Under the pieces are notes generated by a model. It saw nothing but the letters and a program-made list of their open reading frames with translations. It ran no database searches and was not told the origin of the DNA. A stretch of 64,000 nucleotides of DNA from Notospermus geniculatus (lineage: Eukaryota; Nemertea; Pilidiophora; Heteronemertea; Lineidae), in assembly GCA_002633025.1 (NCBI GenBank), contig NMRB01001487.1:69862-133861 (forward strand), written 5' to 3'. Shown in pieces: positions 56,503 through 64,000 of this stretch. Position numbers and translations under genes: made by a program. Position 1 is the stretch's first letter; every line of letters begins with the position of its first letter.

Positions 56503-57779
56503 AATTGGATTGAAAGTGAGTTGCACCTGACGACCAAGTCAACATTCGCACATCTAGACCTTTTCATTATTATCATCAGATCCTGTAGTCCAGCTGGACA
56601 TATGAACCATATCTTGGTCCAACTGAGTCAGTTATTGTTAAAAACAGATGTCATCATTAGCACCGGTTTTATATCCCATATTGTGGTGTAGTATTTTAAT
56701 ATGAGTGTATTGAGAGGGGAGTATCATGTTGCAGGCTGCACGCAGCTTTGCAATCACTCACACAATGGCAAATGGCCGCAGACCCAGAATAAGAGTTCGA
56801 TTACCGCATGATCTAATAAACGTATCTTATTTTATCGACAGTTTTTATGCATTGAGGATTAATAGACAACACAAGTCAGCCAGAAATAATGAACGTCAAG
56901 TTTTTTGGAAAAAATACACGAGGAGCTGCAGATCAATACACAGTACACTTTACATGTAATGCAAATAATGACTTGCTTTTTATAGTGCTCGTCTCAAAGT
57001 GCCTCACCCAAGTCTCTCCAGAAACCTTTCTTGGGAACTCAAGGAGCAGCTCCTATTCAGCACCGCCTTAATCCTTTCAGACCAGTTGAGAGTACAATAA
57101 TAAAGTGGTTGATTTTTTCCATCAGGGCCGAAGCCGCATTGAAATAATTACATGTATATGCAAAAATATCCTTCGAAAGCTTTTACCGTAATGAAGGATC
57201 TGTTATATTTATTAAGGGAAAAAACAAAGCACTACTTGGAGCACCATATCAACTTGGGGTGAAACGGTCAAAAATTACCGTAGTATATATTCATGCGCCG
57301 TGTGTAACACGTGTCTTCGATACCCTAAAGTAGTCCGTAGTAGTCTGCAGAGATTAGTGGAGTGACATCCAACCTCAGCCAAGTGTACCGTTAACTAATT
57401 CTAGATACGAGATTGCCAATAGCCTACAATATGTGAAGATTAGCATTTTTCGTCCTCAGAAATTCTCCAGCAGTCAAGACAACTACCACATTTATAGCAG
57501 GCTTTAATCATCAATAAAATAATGATTGCCGTTATACTGACAGTATAATTACAAATAAACAAATCAATTTATTGATTCACACAACAGAGGGAACCTCATT
57601 GAACATTATCTATTGATTCTGCTGATCAATTTTATCGATGCACCCTGTGCGGCGTGCGACGACACAACGCTTGTGAACCCATACAGGATTGGCTTCCACA
57701 TGATAACTTATGGATTAACAATTATTTGCACAATGATGGGGAANGCAGTTTCAACACGCATGCAGGCAAGCAGGGTTCT
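56503..57779. other. no gene recognised (AT-rich)
   Basis: AT-rich sequence. The AGAAACCTTTCTTGGGAACT word near 57021 belongs to an old repeat also near 2978. One ambiguous base at 57744. Confidence 0.45.
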
Positions 57780-57814
57780 TTCCCCCGGATTTTGTTCAAG
57801 GACTTTTCCAGTTC

Positions 57815-58010
57815 AGTACTTTTTCAGGGCCGTAGCTACATGTAGTATTTTTTCGCTGGGGCGGGCACTTTGAGCAGATGAGCTCAACGGACATGGGCTT
57901 GGCCTTTGGCGCCGGTTTTGGGCGGTGATCTGGGGCCTCTCCCAGAAAAATTTTGAAAACTAGACGCTCTGAGATGTGATTTGAGGTCAAGTTCCTGCAC
58001 TCTGAGATAC
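57815..58010. mobile_element. relative of the 17634-17916 element
   Basis: TTTTTCAGGGCCGTAGCTAC and CCTCTCCCAGAAAAATTTTG match a subfamily with the same GCCTCTSCCAGAAAATTTTG core as 17634-17916. Confidence 0.6.
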
Positions 58011-58325
58011 CAGTATGAACAATAATGATCTTTTATCCCATTTTAATTTTGCTGGAAATTTTTTTTTGCACAATTTGCCTTGGGGGGGGGGGGCATTTGC
58101 CCCCCTACCTACAGGCCTCTTTTCGATGTTGATTTACCCTCCATCACAAACGAAGAATGCTGCCCTACAATGGAAGACTGCAGTGTCTGCATATTGCAGT
58201 CTTCCCTTGTACAGCCTCTGCAGCCTTTCCTATTCAGTGAAGTGGACAATGTACATGTATAATAACATCATTAGATACTGCTCTCCTTTCTTGCAAAATT
58301 ATTCAGAGCTGCCACCTAAAACAAG

Positions 58326-58638
58326 CAGGGTTTCCGCCAGAGGGTAAAATGGGTAAAATTCCGTACCCTAAAATTTTTCGAGGGTACGGATCCGTACCCT
58401 CAAAAATTTGATAACTTCACATATTTATCAGCAGTATTCATTGTTTTTCACCATTTAACATCATATTTCACCATGGAAAGTGATTTTATGCTTCAAAATA
58501 CGCCTAAAATGGCACTAAACATCGTTTAAAACCAAAATAAACAAATAAAAATAAAAATTTTTCAAAAAAAATTTTTTTTTCCAAAAAAATATTTTTTTTG
58601 GTCCGTACCCTCATTTTTTTTTTCTGGCGGAAACCCTG
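58326..58638. mobile_element. CAGGGTTTCC-type MITE, ACAAG duplication
   Basis: Begins CAGGGTTTCCGCCAGAGGG and ends TTCTGGCGGAAACCCTG, with ACAAG at 58321-58325 and 58639-58643. 313 bp with an A/T-run interior. Confidence 0.93.
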
Positions 58639-58714
58639 ACAAGGGAGATATGGCATAAAATGCAAGACCGCAGTAAGTGCAGTTACTGTCAGTCTTCATT
58701 TGGAGGGCAGAATG

Positions 58715-58795
58715 GATCTGACTGGGAACTGAACCCAGCACCTCAGAAATAACACTATTGATGTTTCCACTATATCACTATGACCGCCATAGCCG
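58715..58795 (-). mobile_element. tRNA-like SINE piece
   Basis: Minus strand has GTCATAGTGATATAGTGGAA and a B-box-like GGGTTCAGTTCCC. Confidence 0.5.
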
Positions 58796-59257
58796 TCTCA
58801 TTATCCCAACATGCCAAGTGATAAAAGGTCAGCAGAAAATTATATCGAAATGTCAAAAGGAAGGCATGAGATAAAGAGGTCATCACCCCCTTCCTGTAAA
58901 GAGTCGGAACTCGAATAGGAAGCCAGTGTATACATGACAAATGGCGGGATATTTATAGCGACATGAATCCTATCGACAGACCGCATCTCGTGCATTGTGG
59001 GAGAGAGATACGGAAACCGCTGTCAAGTTGAAGGGATTTAACAACGCCACGGCGATGTATCAAGATGGTGGTGTCTTACGTTGATGTAATTACTCACTAT
59101 ATGATCTTGTCGTACTGCGTGATCGTCACACTGTGGTGGAAATAATTGGAGGTGAAGTTCATTTGATGAGTTTAACCCTTTCTTCCCAGTATGCAAATAA
59201 AATTTTTGTGTTCATTCAAGAGGCCATGAAAACATGGAATTAATGATGGTGACACAT

Positions 59258-59400
59258 TAGTGTTTCCGCCAGAGGGTACTCAGGGTATTATGTGAGTACC
59301 CTCAAAGGAACAGAAAAGGGCCATTTTCTTTAATTTCATGGGGTTTTTGCTGATTTTGATGAAATTATTACCCTCAAAAAAATTTCTGGCAGAAACCCTG
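59258..59400. mobile_element. CAGTGTTTCC-type MITE
   Basis: Starts (T)AGTGTTTCCGCCAGAGGG and ends CTGGCAGAAACCCTG, with ACAT on both sides. Interior shares AGTACCCTCAAAGGAACAG with 47979-48113. Confidence 0.88.
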
Positions 59401-59480
59401 ACATACCAGTGTTTATCACATCCGTTGGAACGTTTCCGTTTCTGTCCAAACGGTTTTGGACATATGGTGAACCGGTGTCA

Positions 59481-59606
59481 TCCCATTTCGCCTACTCCTA
59501 TTTCGCCTAAACTCATTTCGCCTAAACCCATTTCGCCTAAACCCAGATTGCCTACTTCCCATTTCGCCTAATACCCATATCGCCTACTTCCCATTTCGCC
59601 TAACCA
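59481..59606. repeat. minisatellite of CCCATTTCGCCTAAA units
   Basis: Eight or so tandem, slightly varied units of about 14-16 bp built on CATTTCGCCTA. Confidence 0.92.
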
Positions 59607-59997
59607 TCGTCTGTCATGTCTGTGTCACATACCTCCGGCAACAATTATCAGTTTCCTTACCATATCCGTTGATCGCAGTTTTTGAACATTGTTCAATTTT
59701 TGAGATTAACGATTCGAATCCCAGGAAATGGAATCCCAGGGGATTTTTATATATAACTTGGGAAATCCCTCACTTCAACCATGCCGCACAAGGCGGCAAA
59801 AGGACTTTTCATCGGTTTGATGTGTCATGGCCGTCGCATTGTTGATGTCATGCAATAAACGGACATGATGATCGCAATGCAATCAACTTGGTACGTGTCG
59901 CCGGATTACCGGTAGTCCGACAAGTAGCTGGGACACCTTGTAGGGTTAAAAACAGGCAGCTTTGATCAGGGACAACTCACTTACATTTACTGCTATA

Positions 59998-60130
59998 AAG
60001 GCCCGTTTCCACATGAGCGTTTTACGCCACGTTTTGATGCTTCGCCCACCGTTTGGAAGCAGAGCGGCGGAAAATAACAAAAGATTTGACGCATCACGCA
60101 GCGTGAAACACTCATGTGGAAACGGGCCTT
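59998..60130. mobile_element. palindromic MITE, AAGGCCCGTTTCC ends
   Basis: AAGGCCCGTTTCCACATGAG and its inverse CTCATGTGGAAACGGGCCTT; no clear target duplication. Confidence 0.82.
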
Positions 60131-60559
60131 GCTTAAATTTACCTAAGCTATCAGCAATATTATACCACCATCTGTCATATCTCCAGTTCACCACAATCAC
60201 ACATCAATAACAAAATGACAGCTATCAAGTCCAGGGTCAACAAGTCCACACTCAATATACTTCAAAATTGTGTTTTCGATCTGCCTAGAAAATCATTATT
60301 ACTAATGAAAGGTTATATGCTTGCCGCCAAATATCAGATATGCCCTATGTAATCATAGTAGTGGTTCAATCAGAACAGATAAGGAGTGTGTTCACTTCAA
60401 TTAACGTACCGAAGCGTTTGGCTACATTTACATGTAGGATGATCAAAAGCAAGATTTTATTGATGACATTTTAATGCCATATGAAGCCAGGAAGATCAAA
60501 TAGAATACTGTAAGACGAAGAGAGTTTGAAAGATTGACTGATATGTGCTGCTAGGCTAA

Positions 60560-61026
60560 AGCCAGGCGAACATCGCACTTGCAACTCGAAGCAACTGATC
60601 TGATCAGTCGCTGGTGATGTACGCGCTGTGTGCACATCGCAAATTCAGCAACTCAACTAGGAGGATCCAATCCGTCGTCATGTTCTGACCCCGTACATCG
60701 CACATTGCGACTAGCAGCAACTCGGGTAACATCTGAGGCTTGTGAGACTTGACGAGACTAGGTTTCGTTCAGAAAACTGGCACTGATCAGTCGCAAGCCT
60801 GCAAACATCGCAGTGAATGATCGAAACTGGGTACAACTAGTCGCTAAAAAGTTGAACATGTGCAACTCGCAGCGACTGGCAAAATGTCAGTTCCACCAAG
60901 TCACAAGGGTGCGTACATCAACCATTTGACTGATCAGTCGCCTCCAGTTCAAGCTAGATCCTCCAGTCCCCAGTAGCTCAGTGGCGACTAGTTGTCTCAG
61001 TTGCAAGTGTGATTGTACGCTAGGCT
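60560..61026. mobile_element. AGCCTAG-family element
   Basis: Begins AGCCAGGCGAACATCGCACT after TAA and ends GATTGTACGCTAGGCT before TCA, a decayed 3-bp duplication. Confidence 0.85.
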
Positions 61027-61776
61027 TCAGATATGGTACGTCTTTTTTTCCATGCAGCCTGTGTAGCCTATAAAATGCATTCAGCACGGACTGCTTCCAT
61101 GGGACCCTAGCCCACTACCTCAATAGGTGTCACTAGTGGTTACAACTATCGAAATGAAACTGACATCCCAGTCCTGATCAATTTAATTTTCTCACACAAA
61201 AGGAATCCATTGTATAGGACCTGGTTTCGGTGTGCTGCCCTCTATCACAACTGTGATCCCATGCAAATTACTAGGCCATGGCTGGGGGGATAGGCCGAAC
61301 CAAATAACTGCGGGTACAATGACCAAGGCGAGACTGGACTACGGTGCCTGGTGGTTGGATGATCATCAAGAGGTAGCATCCCCAATGCAGGAGGCCAAGA
61401 CAGTTCTTTCAGTTGCACAACAAGAAGAAATCAACAGTCCTAAAGAAAGACAGCTTGTGGATTGAATCAATCCTTTTGCCTACTCCTTATTCACTACACA
61501 GTGATGATTGATCCAAAACACCGATTCCACAGTTCCCCGATCAGTCTTACAGGTTACCGCAGGATAATGAATAACTAACGGAATTCATCTTCATCAATAC
61601 TATGTCAATAGCAACTTCCAGATCAGATTGAACGCCGAGATGCAACGACACTCGATCAATTTCTTGCTCAGTATGTTTCGGAGAAAATGCTTCACAATCG
61701 ACCTGATCAACTGTGACTGACGAAACATTCCAAAAGCCTATCGTTGTTCTTGACAACTTATAGACGAAAATTTCGG

Positions 61777-61858
61777 ATCCAAGGGGGGGGGCGGGGCACA
61801 CCCCCCTTTTGGCCAACAAATCTGTAAAATCGACTGAAATTCTGGAATAGCGCCCAGT
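61777..61858. mobile_element. CAGG-type MITE fragment
   Basis: CGGATCCAAGGGGG start and CCAACAAATCTGTAAAATCG interior, cut off at the right. Confidence 0.7.
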
Positions 61859-61899
61859 TTCTATTCTAACCAGATAACAACTAGACTTTACTGACTGTC

Positions 61900-62065
61900 C
61901 AGGCGCAGATCCAAGGGGGGCGCACGCCCCCCTTTCGGCCAACAAATCAGTAAAATTGACCGTGAAATTCTGAAATTTGGAGCAAATCATTGAAATTCAC
62001 CACATGTTTCAATGTTTCTAGCACAGTGCGGCCCCCTCTTTGCCAGAATCGTGGATCCGCCGCTG
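61900..62065. mobile_element. CAGG-type MITE, full length
   Basis: Begins CAGGCGCAGATCCAAGG and ends GTGGATCCGCCGCTG; target duplication not recognisable. Confidence 0.85.
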
Positions 62066-62156
62066 GTGACCACATTGTCAAAGGTGAGACAGGGCAACAG
62101 CAGGGTCGGACAAACACAATGAAATTGACAAGTCCGACGTCATTCAGGCGGTTCGC

Positions 62157-62248
62157 TATTTGGAGCAAATCTTTGAAATTCACTGCAGATTTCAATGTTT
62201 AGTAGGACACGGCGCCCCCTCTTTTCCCAGAATTTGGATCCACCCCTG
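62157..62248. mobile_element. CAGG-type MITE, right half
   Basis: TTTGGAGCAAATCTTTGAAA to GGATCCACCCCTG. Confidence 0.75.
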
Positions 62249-62273
62249 TAGGCTGTAGCGCGAACTACAGTAA

Positions 62274-62624
62274 NNNNNNNNNNNNNNNNNNNNNNNNNNN
62301 NNNNNNNNNNNNNNNNNNNNNNNNNNNNNNNNNNNNNNNNNNNNNNNNNNNNNNNNNNNNNNNNNNNNNNNNNNNNNNNNNNNNNNNNNNNNNNNNNNNN
62401 NNNNNNNNNNNNNNNNNNNNNNNNNNNNNNNNNNNNNNNNNNNNNNNNNNNNNNNNNNNNNNNNNNNNNNNNNNNNNNNNNNNNNNNNNNNNNNNNNNNN
62501 NNNNNNNNNNNNNNNNNNNNNNNNNNNNNNNNNNNNNNNNNNNNNNNNNNNNNNNNNNNNNNNNNNNNNNNNNNNNNNNNNNNNNNNNNNNNNNNNNNNN
62601 NNNNNNNNNNNNNNNNNNNNNNNN
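62274..62624. other. assembly gap, 351 N
   Basis: Run of N; open frames drawn across it are not real. Confidence 0.99.
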
Positions 62625-62740
62625 GGGGCGCTGCGATCATGCGAGATGTGAAATTGGTGTATTTGCTCATAAAATCTGTGAATCCCTAAATGTAGGATCA
62701 ACATGTTCGAATATCTAGTATCTAGTGCTCTGTGGTAACT

Positions 62741-62911
62741 CAGACGCGGATCCAAGGGGGGGGTGCACGCCCCCTTTCGGCCAATAAATCTGCAAAACTG
62801 AGCGTGAAATTCTGAAATTTGGAGCAAATCATTGAAATTCATCGCATATTTCTTTGTTTCTAGCGCACTGGCCCCCCCCCCCTATTTTCCGAAATAGTGC
62901 ATCCGCCCCTG
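62741..62911. mobile_element. CAGG-type MITE, TAACT duplication
   Basis: Begins CAGACGCGGATCCAAGG and ends GCATCCGCCCCTG, flanked by exact TAACT (62736-62740, 62912-62916). Confidence 0.92.
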
Positions 62912-62916
62912 TAACT

Positions 62917-64000
62917 CTCAAGAACCCCCCTAAGAAGTCCCCTCTGACCCCCCTACCATGAAGACTCTGATATTTGCTCATACAATCTGTGAATCCTTAC
63001 CTTAGGATCAACATGTTCAAATATCAAGTATCAGTGAAGAACCAGCAGGTTTACAGGCAATCAATGAACTGGCAATGAACTCAATAACAACATACACGTT
63101 TCCTGCAGGATGTACTACTGCATACAATATTATGGGAGGTATGCTACCGGTTACGGCATCCGTACCTCATTTTTGCAAATTTTCCAGGACAACAGGGCTG
63201 TACAGGAGATGACAATACAACACCACATCTCAGTGGTACCGACTGCTCGTTAGGAAACAATCGGACAAGAATATCGCATATTATGGAGGTTTTTGCTCTA
63301 CGGTTGTGTACTATACCATACCATGTAGACAGGATGTGTGTAGCCACACATACACAGCACAAAGCACATAATGGGAATTCCATTGGAATTCATGATTGAA
63401 TAACTGCACATCACAAGCACAAGTTTCAGCAGTGGTTACAGGAGATATTTAGACAGTCCTTGGCTAACGACCCGTGACATTTTCAGGCACAAATATCAAC
63501 CACAGAAAATCATAGCAGCAAGATTTATCAACACAGTGAAGGGTACTTACAGAAGTGGCGGCCATGATGAAAACCATTCTGAGATTTGTAACGCTAAATC
63601 TGATTGGCTGAGCGTGAGAATTGGATGAATTTGTAATCCAATGGCGGTTGTTGTCTCACTGACCTCAACACTGTCGGCTCAAGAGAGTGTGGGGACAAAG
63701 GGAGAATGTGTCATTATTATGATTAGGGTCATGGGGGCAGGTGATAACCACAACAGCAGATCAAGAGGTCTGGCCGAGATCTGGTTCAACCCGGTTGAAC
63801 AATAGGAGTCGTGCATGTATTGTATTGAAGTACAATAGAATACGTTTGTGGTTTGGCTCACGATGGGGTGAAATATTCTGCATAACTGATAATTATTTGA
63901 ACGGGAATTAATGCATGAATTTGACAATGTTTACCAAATAATATCCATTGCAGGTACACATGCCTGAAATATGGAGGACAACTTTTTATCAAGATAGGGT
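62917..64000. other. no sure gene; possible 5' exon near 63551
   Basis: Apart from the weak MAATS exon candidate nothing was recognised. The phrase ATTTGCTCATACAATCTGTG at about 62970 repeats one at about 62658, so a direct repeat flanks the CAGG element. Confidence 0.4.
63551..63565 (-). CDS. possible first coding exon (MAATS)
   Basis: On the minus strand a start codon in a good Kozak context (ATCATGGCC) is followed by four codons, giving MAATS, and then an excellent donor GTAAGTACC (63541-63550). The same strand and a position 14.7 kb upstream of the first sure Atrophin exon make it a possible 5' end of that gene, with the BAH N-terminal exons then hidden in the N gap or missed. A five-codon match plus a donor can arise by chance, and nothing in the peptide is diagnostic. 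Confidence 0.22.

Noticed and set aside
61232-61465. 77-codon plus-strand frame with an acidic tail
   Set aside because: Begins inside a repeat also at 46920-47535; the tail has no recognised family. Cannot be supported as a gene.
62140-62842. Long minus-strand open frames of 176 and 216 codons
   Set aside because: They run through 351 N and CAGG-type MITEs, so the length is an artefact of the gap.

Overview
The window looks like intron-rich genomic DNA of a marine invertebrate, most likely a deuterostome (echinoderm, hemichordate or cephalochordate type). It has long introns, spliced exons of a metazoan nuclear regulator, a CR1-like LINE, tRNA-derived repeats and very many short inverted-repeat transposons, plus two runs of N that mark a draft assembly. 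The species cannot be fixed from the sequence. Nothing prokaryotic is present (no operons, CRISPR arrays or phage genes).

The only host gene I can support is one Atrophin/RERE-type transcriptional corepressor gene on the minus strand. Its exons run from high to low coordinates: 48758-48854 (BAH domain), 36689-36842 and 19443-19596 (two copies of the exon holding the BAH end and ELM2 start), 30152-30285 and 14192-14325 (two copies of the next ELM2 exon), 10587-10686 (ELM2), 9071-9169 (ELM2 end and linker) and 2698-2778 (start of the SANT domain). Splice sites and codon phases join exactly. The N-terminal half of the BAH domain and everything after the first SANT exon were not found and probably lie outside the window or in a gap. 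A possible tiny first coding exon (MAATS) lies at 63551-63565.

The main structural feature is a tandem pair of homologous blocks, A (about 10837-26533) and B (about 26721-40900). Each carries the same two Atrophin exons. The four exon copies differ by only two synonymous changes in 288 coding bases, and both exon pairs start and end in the same phase, so a transcript using both pairs would stay in frame and gain 96 codons. The introns of the blocks differ by more than a dozen clean transposon insertions with matching empty sites in the other block. This is either a recent in-gene duplication or two haplotypes of a very polymorphic animal assembled in tandem.

The rest is a dense, layered set of non-autonomous DNA transposons: a Mutator-like element with perfect 59-bp ends and 9-bp target duplication, several families with 3-bp TWA/TNA duplications (PIF/Harbinger type), several families starting CAGG or CAGT with 5-bp duplications (hAT5-like), pogo/mariner-like elements at TA, and elements at TTAA. 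There are also elements with 8-bp duplications, tRNA-derived SINEs, long hairpins and small tandem repeats. Many are nested, which gives their relative insertion order. From 1-10836 lie the 3' exons; 10837-40900 the A and B blocks; 40901-48757 a TE-filled intron; 48758-48854 the most upstream sure exon; 48855-63990 further TE-rich sequence with no sure exon.
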